A stretch of DNA of 61,732 nt from Deltaproteobacteria bacterium (GTDB lineage Bacteria; Myxococcota; JADLHZ01), in contig JADLHZ010000010.1 in the NCBI GenBank assembly GCA_020848545.1, forward strand, positions 1 to 61,732. Reading direction: 5' to 3'. Shown piece after piece: positions 8,340-17,695 of this stretch (its first letter is position 1; each line of letters opens with the position of its first letter). Position numbers and translations under genes: made by a program. The notes below the pieces were generated by a model. That model worked only from the letters and a program-made list of their open reading frames with translations, made no database searches and was not told the origin of the DNA.

Positions 8340-8746
8340 GCGAGGCGTTGGTCCTCGATACCGGCGGCTGGCTCGAAGCGCTCGCGGGAACGAAGGCGCC
8401 GCTCGCCGCGTTCGAGGCAGCCACGACCCTCTACCTCCCCGCTCTGGTGCTCGCCGAAGTCGACTATCACTTGCGACACAATCGTCGCGCCATGCACCGC
8501 GTCCTCGATGACATCGAGCGCGGCGCCTACGTGCTCGAGAGCGTCTCGGTCGGCGACCTGAAGCGCGCGGCCGAGATCGACCGCAAGTTCTCGTCTCTGA
8601 AGCTCGGGCTCGTCGACGCGTCGGTGATCGCTGCGGCAGAGCGCCTTCATGTACTGCGCGTGCTGACGATCGATCGCGGTTTTTTCGCAGTACGCGTGGG
8701 ACCGAAGTGGTCGCGCGGGTTGGAAGTCGTTGGTGCCGAGCGCTAG
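8336..8746 (+). CDS. PIN-domain toxin (VapC type)
   Basis: A 136-residue PIN ribonuclease. The acidic residues expected at the metal site are present: Asp8 (LVLDTGG), Glu41 (LAEVDY), Asp94 (LVDASV) and Asp113 (TIDRGFF). VapC toxins cleave tRNA or rRNA when freed from the antitoxin. It starts with GTG inside the antitoxin stop codon, so translation is coupled. Its end lies only 7 nt from the convergent gene at 8754. Confidence 0.9.
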   Translation: MSEALVLDTGGWLEALAGTKAPLAAFEAATTLYLPALVLAEVDYHLRHNRRAMHRVLDDIERGAYVLESVSVGDLKRAAEIDRKFSSLKLGLVDASVIAAAERLHVLRVLTIDRGFFAVRVGPKWSRGLEVVGAER

Positions 8747-8753
8747 GAGCCTC

Positions 8754-9647
8754 TTAGTCCCTCAGGACCAGCGTGTTCTGGGTGACGCTCTCGACGTTCG
8801 AGCCCGCCTTCGCCTGCACGACTTGGTCGGCGAACGCCGCCGTCGAGCCGCCGTACTCCACCTCGAACTCGGCCGTCTTGTCCTTGAAGCCGCGCTGCGT
8901 GAGCTTCTGCACCTTGGCGATGGCCTTCAACGCGATCTCGATGTCGCGCGCGCGCTTCCAGTCCTTCACGCCGCGCACCGTGACGACGATGCGGCTCGAC
9001 GGCGCTTGCCAGCTGTCCTTCACCTTCTGCGCGAGCTCGGTGCCGGCCTTTTGCGTCACCTTCTGCAGCGCCTTCGTGCTGCCGGCGAGCGTATCCACGT
9101 TCGCGGCGCTCTGCGTGCCGGCCGAGCTGCCGATGATGCGCGCGTCGTCGACGTTCAGCGCGCGGACCGACAACGTCGCCTGGATCGAGTGCATCGGCGT
9201 GCCGAGCACGGTGCCGGCGTCGACGGCGACGACCTTGCCGATGAAGACGACGTCGGCGCCGGTCTTCAGCGCGAACTCTTTGATGTCTTTGTCGCTCGGC
9301 TCGATCGTGGTCAGCGCCGGCGCGACCTCGAGCTTGCCGGCGAGGATGCGGCGATCGACGACGACGAAGCCCTGCGCCTTCAGCACGTCGGCGAGCGTGT
9401 TCTCGGCGACCTCGAAGTCGGCCGAAAACCCGCCGCTCGCGCCCCACCAGAACTTCGGCTTCTCGGCGCCGATGCTCTGCTCGGCGAGCATGATCAGGCA
9501 GCGCGGCAGCACCTTTTGTTCGGCCGCGGCAGGCGCAGGCGCAGGCGCGGCGGCAGCGGGCGAAGCGGCAGCGGGCGAAGCGGCAGCGGGCGAAGCGGCG
9601 GCGGGCTGAGCGGCGGAAAAAGCGAGCGTGAAGACGAGCGTCAACAT
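8754..9647 (-). CDS. Exported FlgT/CsgG-like protein with Ala-Ser-Pro repeat linker
   Basis: A 297-residue precursor. A short signal peptide (MLTLVFTLAFSAAQ) is followed by tandem AAASP pentapeptides and a Pro/Ala run, then a globular domain with 'IMLAEQSIG', 'ALKTGADVVFIGKVVAV' and repeated 'VTVRGVKDWKRARDIEIAL' elements. This arrangement resembles the middle and C-terminal parts of FlgT/CsgG-like secreted proteins (LPP20/TolB folds), known in periplasmic assemblies. Family assignment is tentative. It is the last of three co-directional genes after the Ser/Thr kinase. Confidence 0.75.
   Translation of the reverse strand: MLTLVFTLAFSAAQPAAASPAAASPAAASPAAAAPAPAPAAAEQKVLPRCLIMLAEQSIGAEKPKFWWGASGGFSADFEVAENTLADVLKAQGFVVVDRRILAGKLEVAPALTTIEPSDKDIKEFALKTGADVVFIGKVVAVDAGTVLGTPMHSIQATLSVRALNVDDARIIGSSAGTQSAANVDTLAGSTKALQKVTQKAGTELAQKVKDSWQAPSSRIVVTVRGVKDWKRARDIEIALKAIAKVQKLTQRGFKDKTAEFEVEYGGSTAAFADQVVQAKAGSNVESVTQNTLVLRD
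9550..9609 (-). repeat. 15-bp coding tandem repeat
   Basis: Three identical 15-bp units (9550-9594) plus a diverged fourth encode AAASP pentapeptides just after the signal peptide. The copy number probably varies between strains by slippage. Confidence 0.8.
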
Positions 9648-9715
9648 GCCCTAAGCGTAGCCGAAACCTCGGGTGAAACCGTGTTTTTCGTCACGCCCGA
9701 GTCCTCGCAAGAAGC

Positions 9716-10333
9716 TCAGGTTTCACCGAGCAGATAGCGCACCTTCGTCTCGGCCCGACCGACCAGATTCGCGCTCCACTGCCGGTACGGAGCGAGCTGC
9801 CCGGAGCGCTCGGCGTCCCCTGCCACGCGCAACTCGGCGCGTTGCATGATCTCGGCACGCTCGCCGAGGAGGCCGTCGACGCGCAGCGCCTCCTCCTTGC
9901 CCGCCACAGATCGCGGCGTCTTCTTGTGCACGAACGACAGGATCTCTGCGTCGGCCCGCTCGATGGTCTCCGCTTCGTCGCCAAAAACGTCGGTGAGCTC
10001 TTCGTGAACGCTCGCGGCCATCTGCTGCGCTTTCTCGGTCACGGGCCGCGGATCGTTTCCGCGCGTGCTGCGCGCTTCAGTGCCTTCCTGCGCGGCGCCA
10101 ACCCGACGGATCCCGGTCATCCAATCCTTGGACTTCGGCGCTCGTTGCACCGCGTCGCTCGCGGCGGGTTCGGTGGGCGTGGGCTGCGCTTGAATTTGTC
10201 GCGAGAGCGCCACTTGCTGAAGCTGCTGCGCCTGTTCTTGCTCGAGCTGCTGCAGATACTGGTTGTAGCCCGCCCAACGCCGAGTGCGCCGCTGGCGGTC
10301 GTCGTCGTCGCAGGGATCGATCTTGATGCCCAT
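9716..10333 (-). CDS. Gln-rich coiled-coil protein of unknown function
   Basis: A 205-residue hydrophilic protein starting MGIKIDPCDDDD. A Gln-rich coiled coil covers about residues 20-50 (YLQQLEQEQAQQLQQ). The C-terminal half is helical, with 'TEKAQQMAASVHEELTDVFGDEAETIERADAEILSFVHKKTPR'-type charged heptads (quoted only in part: AEILSFVHKKTPR). There is no signal peptide or membrane segment. ATG 10333 is chosen because upstream residues look non-coding. It lies directly downstream of the Ser/Thr kinase on the same strand (gap 62 nt) and may be its substrate or a co-expressed partner; this is inference. Confidence 0.7.
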   Translation of the reverse strand: MGIKIDPCDDDDRQRRTRRWAGYNQYLQQLEQEQAQQLQQVALSRQIQAQPTPTEPAASDAVQRAPKSKDWMTGIRRVGAAQEGTEARSTRGNDPRPVTEKAQQMAASVHEELTDVFGDEAETIERADAEILSFVHKKTPRSVAGKEEALRVDGLLGERAEIMQRAELRVAGDAERSGQLAPYRQWSANLVGRAETKVRYLLGET

Positions 10334-10395
10334 ACCGATCTTATCGAAGACGACCGCCGAAGCAGGACGCCAACGATACGGGGTCGCGCGCCAAG

Positions 10396-12195
<1,800 letters not shown>

Positions 12196-12255
12196 ACCCG
12201 TCTTTTCCCCCCTTCCTTGAAAAATCCCCCGATTACGGGCTTACACTGGGACTCT

Positions 12256-12609
12256 ATGCCGTACTGCGCCGATTGCAAAACCGAGTATCGCAGCGAAGTG
12301 AAACAATGCGCCGACTGCGGCGGCGAGCTCACGGCCAGCCGGCCGAACGGCGAGACGACGGAGGCCTTCGTCGAGGTGTTCAGCACCGACAACCGGGAAG
12401 ACATCGAGACGGCGCGGCAAGTGCTCGCCGAAGCCGAGATCGAGTACTTCGTGCGTGACTTGGGGGGCGGCGCATTTCCCGTGCACATGGGCGCCGAGCA
12501 CGCGTGCCGCATCGCCGTCAGCGCGACGCAGCTGCAAGTGGCGCACAACGTCATCCGCGAGGCGATCGAAGACGGCGCGATCACGAGCAGCGGGGCCCTG
12601 CTCGCATGA
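12256..12609 (+). CDS. Zinc-ribbon / DUF2007-like protein
   Basis: A 117-residue protein. The N-terminus is a small zinc ribbon (CADCKTEY...CADCGGEL, four cysteines), and the rest (FVEVFSTDNREDIETARQVL...YFVRDLG) matches the DUF2007 'putative signal transducing' fold. Its stop overlaps the start of the Lon-N protein by 4 nt (ATGA), indicating coupled expression. A short gap with the divergent kinase gene holds its promoter. Biochemical role unknown. Confidence 0.85.
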   Translation: MPYCADCKTEYRSEVKQCADCGGELTASRPNGETTEAFVEVFSTDNREDIETARQVLAEAEIEYFVRDLGGGAFPVHMGAEHACRIAVSATQLQVAHNVIREAIEDGAITSSGALLA

Positions 12610-13310
12610 GCCAGCCGGAGGCGTTCTTCTCACCTGCTCCGCTCACGGTCGAGGAGCTCTCACGCCTGCCGCTGTTTCCGCTGCCGAGCTCCGTCTTGTT
12701 TCCAAAGACCTTTCTGCCGCTGCACATCTTCGAGCCACGCTATCGCATCATGGTCAGCACCGTGATCAAAGAGGGCGGCGCCATGGGCGTCGTCATGCTG
12801 AAGCCCGGCCACGAGGCGGATCAGAACGACGCCAACGCGCGGCCGCCGGTGAACAAGGTCGCCGGCTGCGGCCGCATCGTGCACTACAACGAGCTCGCCG
12901 ACGGCCGCTTCATGATCCTCCTTCGCGGCACGAATCGCGTGGCGATCGAGCGCGAGCTGCCAGCGACGCAGGAGCCGTTTCGCCGTTTCCTCGTGAGCGG
13001 GCTGCTCGAGGACGAGATGCACGGCGGCCTCGCCGAGCAAGCGATGGCGACGATGCACAACTGCGCCACGCAGATCGCGCTCGCGATGAGCGAAGGTGGG
13101 CCGGAGCTTCTCAAAGCGGTGTCGATGGCGAAGGTCCCGGGCGAGCTCGCCGACCTTCTGGCGTCAGCGCTGATCGGCGAGCCCGAGCTGCAACAGAATT
13201 TGCTCGAGATGACACGCGCCACCGCGCGCGTCGAGAAGATCGTCGCAGCGATGGCGGAGCTGCTGCTGAACTTGCCCGGGCAGCGTCCGGCGCCTGGGTT
13301 CGACAACTGA
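12606..13310 (+). CDS. Lon N-terminal (substrate-binding) domain protein
   Basis: A 234-residue protein consisting of the Lon LAN domain without the ATPase or protease. The signature 'LFPLPSSVLFPKTFLPLHIFEPRYR' opens it (here LPLHIFEPRYRIMV), followed by 'GRIVHYNELADGRFMILLRG' and a helical C-terminus. Stand-alone LAN proteins are common in bacteria. They are thought to bind unfolded peptides or act as adaptors, with no established function. It overlaps the DUF2007 gene by 4 nt. Confidence 0.9.
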   Translation: MSQPEAFFSPAPLTVEELSRLPLFPLPSSVLFPKTFLPLHIFEPRYRIMVSTVIKEGGAMGVVMLKPGHEADQNDANARPPVNKVAGCGRIVHYNELADGRFMILLRGTNRVAIERELPATQEPFRRFLVSGLLEDEMHGGLAEQAMATMHNCATQIALAMSEGGPELLKAVSMAKVPGELADLLASALIGEPELQQNLLEMTRATARVEKIVAAMAELLLNLPGQRPAPGFDN

Positions 13311-13368
13311 TTCGCAAAAGCTCGTGGCCTTTTGACACGGCTGGCGCCGCTCGTTAGTGCGCCTGCGC

Positions 13369-15366
13369 ATGCGAAGAACCCTTGCTCTGTGCCTCGCGCT
13401 CGCTGCTTGTGAAACGAAAACCGCGCCTCCGCCCGCCACGGCGGATCACTACGACGCGACCGTATTCGACACGATAGAGCGCCTCGACTTCAACAAGCTC
13501 GCCGCTGAGCTCGCGCTGCCCTTGTTCTGGCGCGAGGACGCCAACAAGAACAAGGCGCTCGACGCGGCCGAGCTCGAAGTCGTCTGGGGCCTCCCCGAGA
13601 GCAAGCTCGATCTCTGGCTGGCCGCCGGCGCCTTCACCGAGAAGTTTCGCGGCGCCTACAAAGCGATCGCCGAACGCGCGAAGGCCGGCCCGCCGCTGAA
13701 AGATCTCTCGGGGCCCGAGCAGATGCGGCGCGCCGCGCTGATCAAAGAGCTGTCGCAGGGGCGGCCGACGCTGGTCGCGTGGGACTTTCGCACGGCGCCT
13801 CCGGCAGATCGCGCCATCGTGCAGCACATCATGACCGCCGCCGAGACGATCGAGACGCTCTACGCCGCGCAGTCCGGTGTGTTGGCGTTGCGCGGCGACG
13901 TCGCGAAGCAAGATCCCGAGAGCCGCGCGGTCTTCTTCAGAAACCAAGCGCCGTGGTGCACCGCCCCGGCGACGCAGAACGACGCCGCGTGCAACGCCTT
14001 ACCGGCGAAGCCGGAGAAGCTCTCCGGCCTGTACCCTGTCGATGCACAGAAGGACAAAAACTTCTGCGAAGCGCTGCAGAAGCAAAAAGGCGACCTGATG
14101 TCGCCGTTCACCGTCGTGAAGAAGGGCGCTTCGGGCTTCGAGGCCGTGCCGTACACGGTCGAATACAAGTCAGAGATGGAGAAGATCTCGAACGAGCTGA
14201 AGGCCGCCGCCAACGCGATCACCACGCCGGACGAAGCGGCGTTCAAGAAGTACCTGCTCGCCGCCGCGCAAGCGTTCCTCGACAACAACTGGCCGCCGGC
14301 CGACGAGGCGTGGGCGGCGATGAACGTGGCGAACTCGAAGTGGTACCTGCGCATCGCGCCGGACGAGACCTACGCCGAGCCATGCAGCCAAAAGGCGAAC
14401 TTCCACGTCAGCTTCGCGCGCATCAACCCGGCCTCGGTCGAGTGGCAAAAGCTGCTCGATCCGGTGAAGAACGACCTGGAAAAGGCGCTGGCGGCGCTCG
14501 CCGGCCCGCCGTACCAAGCGCGCACCGTCGCGTTTCACCTGCCAGACTTCATCGACATCATCCTGAACGCGGGCGACTCGCGCTCGCCGCACGGCGCCAC
14601 GATCGGCCAGAGCTTGCCGAACTTCGGCGCCGTCGCGAACGAAGGTCGCGGGCGCACGGTGGCGATGACGAACTTCTATACGGACACGGATAGCCGCACG
14701 ACGCTGCGCCAGCTCGCGGAGAGCTTGCTCGACAAGGACTCTCTGGCGATGGCGTCGACCGATCCGAAGCCGCAGCTGATGAGCACCGTCTTGCACGAGG
14801 CGGCGCACAACCTCGGCCCCGCGCATCAGTACAAGGCGAAGGGCAAGACCGACGCGCAGGCGTTCGGCGGCCCGCTCGCGAGCATGCTGGAGGAGCTGAA
14901 GTCGCAGGTGGCGGCGGCGTACTTCGCCGATTGGCTCGCCGAGAAGAAGTTGATCACCGACGTGCAACGCCAAGAAGCGCACGCGAGCGACGTGCTCTGG
15001 GCGTTCGGGCACATCTCGCGCGGCATGTACGACGAAGGCAAGAAGCCGAAGCCGTACTCGCAGCTCGCCGCGATCGAGATCGGGTTCTTGGTGAAGGAAG
15101 GGGCGATCACTTTCGACGCGAACGCGATGGCGGCGAACGGCATCGACAAGGGCGCCTTCAAGATGACGCTCGCGAAATTTCCGGCGGCGTTCGAGAAGCT
15201 GATGGGCATTGTGGCGAAGGTGAAGGCGAAGGGCGACAAGGCCGGCGCCGAGAAGCTCGTGAAGGAATTCGTCGACGCCGACGCAGCGAAGCTCATGCAC
15301 GCGGTCATCGCCGAGCGCATGCTGCGGGCGCCGCGGGCTTCGTTCGTTTATGCTGTGAAGTACTGA
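13369..15366 (+). CDS. Lipoprotein zinc metallopeptidase, M49-like
   Basis: A 665-residue precursor. The signal MRRTLALCLALAAC ends in a lipobox. The catalytic zinc motif is HEAAHNLGPAH (about residues 475-485), with the third ligand likely in MLEELKSQ about 30 residues later. HExxH plus EExK fits the gluzincin M49 (dipeptidyl-peptidase III-like) group, in which the classic form is HELLGH. Other M49-like traits are its length and the 'GAKPYSQ'-type middle (KPKPYSQLAAIEIGFLV). An EF-hand-like segment DANKNKALDAAELE (about residues 65-78) suggests Ca2+ binding. It would sit on the periplasmic or outer face of a membrane. ATG 13369 is preferred to GTG 13357. Confidence 0.8.
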   Translation: MRRTLALCLALAACETKTAPPPATADHYDATVFDTIERLDFNKLAAELALPLFWREDANKNKALDAAELEVVWGLPESKLDLWLAAGAFTEKFRGAYKAIAERAKAGPPLKDLSGPEQMRRAALIKELSQGRPTLVAWDFRTAPPADRAIVQHIMTAAETIETLYAAQSGVLALRGDVAKQDPESRAVFFRNQAPWCTAPATQNDAACNALPAKPEKLSGLYPVDAQKDKNFCEALQKQKGDLMSPFTVVKKGASGFEAVPYTVEYKSEMEKISNELKAAANAITTPDEAAFKKYLLAAAQAFLDNNWPPADEAWAAMNVANSKWYLRIAPDETYAEPCSQKANFHVSFARINPASVEWQKLLDPVKNDLEKALAALAGPPYQARTVAFHLPDFIDIILNAGDSRSPHGATIGQSLPNFGAVANEGRGRTVAMTNFYTDTDSRTTLRQLAESLLDKDSLAMASTDPKPQLMSTVLHEAAHNLGPAHQYKAKGKTDAQAFGGPLASMLEELKSQVAAAYFADWLAEKKLITDVQRQEAHASDVLWAFGHISRGMYDEGKKPKPYSQLAAIEIGFLVKEGAITFDANAMAANGIDKGAFKMTLAKFPAAFEKLMGIVAKVKAKGDKAGAEKLVKEFVDADAAKLMHAVIAERMLRAPRASFVYAVKY

Positions 15367-15395
15367 GGGGCCGCTCGGAATTGGCCATGCGAAAT

Positions 15396-17525
15396 CTACG
15401 GCAGGGTGAGTGTCGCCTGTGAGAGGCCGGACGGACCGCTCGGGGCCAGGTTGACGCCGTTGCTGCCGCCGCTGCCGCCGCCACCGGCTTGACCGAGGGT
15501 GAAGACGTTGCCCCGAGATGGCACCGCGGCTTCGGTGCACGGCAGGGCGCCGTTCCAACAAATCATGCCGATCGACATGCCGCCGGCGCCGCCCTGCGAA
15601 CCGCCGCCGCGTCCTCCGGCGGATCCGGCGCCGCCGCGGCCACCCAATTGACAGTCGGCAAAGGTGGCAGCTCCACCGGGACCGCCCGCACCGCCGAGGC
15701 CGCCATCGCCCCCACGACCGCCGTTGCCGCCGTTCGACGTCTGCAGAATCGTCGTTTCGATCGTCAGCTGCGGCGAGCCGAGCGCAAGCACACCGATCGA
15801 TCCACCGGCGCCGCCCCCAGTGCCACCGGGCTTGCCACCGCACCCGCCGCCGCCGCCCGAGCTGCCGCTGAACCCTTCGAGGGTGGCGCCGAAGTTATCG
15901 CCGCCGCCGCCGCCGCCGCTGCCGGGCACGCCGTCCTTACCACTGAGGCCGGCACCGGCGCTCCAATCGTCGGCGGCAAGAAGAGCCCCCCGCTGCTGCG
16001 CATCGAGCGCGGTCATGACGCCGAGTGCCGACGGGTGCGCGCCAGTCTGCCCGGGTGCGGTCGCTCCCGGCGCTGGCGGCGCCGGCGTCGAAAAGCACGC
16101 GGCGGGCGCACCGCCACTGCCGCCGCTCAAACCGCTCCCTGGGCCACCCGCGCCGGGATTTGGGGTGCCGCTTTGCGGCGCGCCGGCGGCGCCAAAGCCG
16201 CCGGGACTCTCGTGACAATACGCAGGATCGGAGCTCGAGTAGGGCGCCGCCGGCCCACCGAAACCGCCGCCGCTCGGATTTGAGGGGGTTGCTGGACCGC
16301 CGTCTTTTCCGGGTGCACCGACCGTGGCGTCGACGCCGTCGCGTCCGGCACCAGGTCGCAAGAGGAGCGAACGAAGCATGACCGGCGCCACGGTGCTCAC
16401 GACGACGACGATCGCCGAGCGATCGGTTCCGCTCGCCGGTGCCGTTTGAATCGTCAGGCCGTCGATCGTCACCGGGCTCGTTGTGCCCATGATCCTTGCA
16501 CCAACCCGCCCCGAGCTCACAAACACCGAGGCAAACGCGGCGGCGCGACGTTTGAAGGTGCTCGAGAAGCTCCCGTAGACGGCGATCCCGCTCGGGATCG
16601 CCAGCGGGCCGCCAAGGTAGCCGCCTGAAGAAACGAAGACCTGCGGCTTGTCGTTCGTCGGATCCGAATCGACCAGCGTCGCCGCCGCGAGATCGACGCC
16701 TGCTTGGATCGCATCGAGCGGTGCCGCCAGCGAGCCGTCACCGCTCGGCGTCCCAAAAACGCTGACGAACACCACGCGCGCGCGTTCGCCGTCGACGCCA
16801 TCGCAGTTGGAGTCGGTGGCGACGACATCCATCGCTTCGATCGGATCGCTCGCGGCGGCCATCCCGTTGGGAAGCGTGGGGCACAGATCGCACGCATCCG
16901 GGTGACCATCCCCATCCTTGTCGGCCAGATCGCTCGCATCGGGGCACACGTCGCAAGCATCCGGCACACCGTCGAGGTCGACGTCGTTGCGATCGTCGGC
17001 ATTCACACACGCGTCGCAAGCGTCGGCCACGGTGTCCCCGTCCGCATCCTGCGCTTCGTCGCCACCGGGGCAAGGATCGCAAGCGTTTGCTTTTCCGTCG
17101 TCGTCGGCGTCGAGCGCGTCGCTGCCCGCGGCGCAGCTGTCGCACGCGTCGGGCGTGCCGTCGCGATCGACGTCGGCTTTATCATCGCTTCCCGCGCATG
17201 CGTCGCATGCATCGGGAACGCCGTCCGTGTCGGCGTCGAGCGCGTCGTCCCCGACAGCGCAGGTGTCGCATTCGTTCGGCACGCCGTCGGCGTCGGTGTC
17301 CAAGCGGTCGTCGCCGCCTTGGCACGTGTCGAAGGCATCGGCAATCGAGTCGAGATCGGAATCGCCAAGCAGGTTTTGCGACTGCACACAAAGCTGCTTT
17401 CCCGGCTCGCACGTCCATCCGTCGGGGCACACGCCATCGACGCAGGCAAGCAGCGCGGCGCGGTCGATGTTCAGGTTCAACACGCACCCGCAAAACGCGA
17501 GCGAGAGGACCGTGGCGATTCTCAT
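15396..17525 (-). CDS. Surface lipoprotein with thrombospondin type 3 repeats and Gly-rich repeats
   Basis: A 709-residue precursor. The short signal (MRIATVLSLAFCGC) ends in lipobox-like cysteines. Residues about 50-220 hold at least seven Asp/Cys-rich calcium-binding TSP3-type repeats (for example DADTDGVPDACDAC). A beta-helix-like domain follows (AAPLDAIQAGVDLA..., VTIDGLTIQ), and then about 300 residues dominated by Gly, Ala, Ser and Pro (GGAGGPGG, GGNGGRGG) with scattered cysteines. The order fits a Ca2+-stiffened stalk carrying a right-handed beta-helix and a collagen/PGRS-like tip, as found in myxobacterial adhesins and surface proteins. It is convergent with the peptidase gene, only 29 nt away. 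Confidence 0.88.
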   Translation of the reverse strand: MRIATVLSLAFCGCVLNLNIDRAALLACVDGVCPDGWTCEPGKQLCVQSQNLLGDSDLDSIADAFDTCQGGDDRLDTDADGVPNECDTCAVGDDALDADTDGVPDACDACAGSDDKADVDRDGTPDACDSCAAGSDALDADDDGKANACDPCPGGDEAQDADGDTVADACDACVNADDRNDVDLDGVPDACDVCPDASDLADKDGDGHPDACDLCPTLPNGMAAASDPIEAMDVVATDSNCDGVDGERARVVFVSVFGTPSGDGSLAAPLDAIQAGVDLAAATLVDSDPTNDKPQVFVSSGGYLGGPLAIPSGIAVYGSFSSTFKRRAAAFASVFVSSGRVGARIMGTTSPVTIDGLTIQTAPASGTDRSAIVVVVSTVAPVMLRSLLLRPGAGRDGVDATVGAPGKDGGPATPSNPSGGGFGGPAAPYSSSDPAYCHESPGGFGAAGAPQSGTPNPGAGGPGSGLSGGSGGAPAACFSTPAPPAPGATAPGQTGAHPSALGVMTALDAQQRGALLAADDWSAGAGLSGKDGVPGSGGGGGGDNFGATLEGFSGSSGGGGGCGGKPGGTGGGAGGSIGVLALGSPQLTIETTILQTSNGGNGGRGGDGGLGGAGGPGGAATFADCQLGGRGGAGSAGGRGGGSQGGAGGMSIGMICWNGALPCTEAAVPSRGNVFTLGQAGGGGSGGSNGVNLAPSGPSGLSQATLTLP

Positions 17526-17695
17526 CCGGCTCAAATCAGCCTGCTGGGCGCAGTCATAGGCGCGTCGCGGCCACTTCGCGCTGAACTGTCGTAGGTGACG
17601 AAAATGACGCACATGAACCCACGGTGCCAGAGTTGCGTCGCGCGCTCAAAGAAAGTCTGGTGTCGAGTGCGGTCGTGATGCCGTGGCGAATCACT

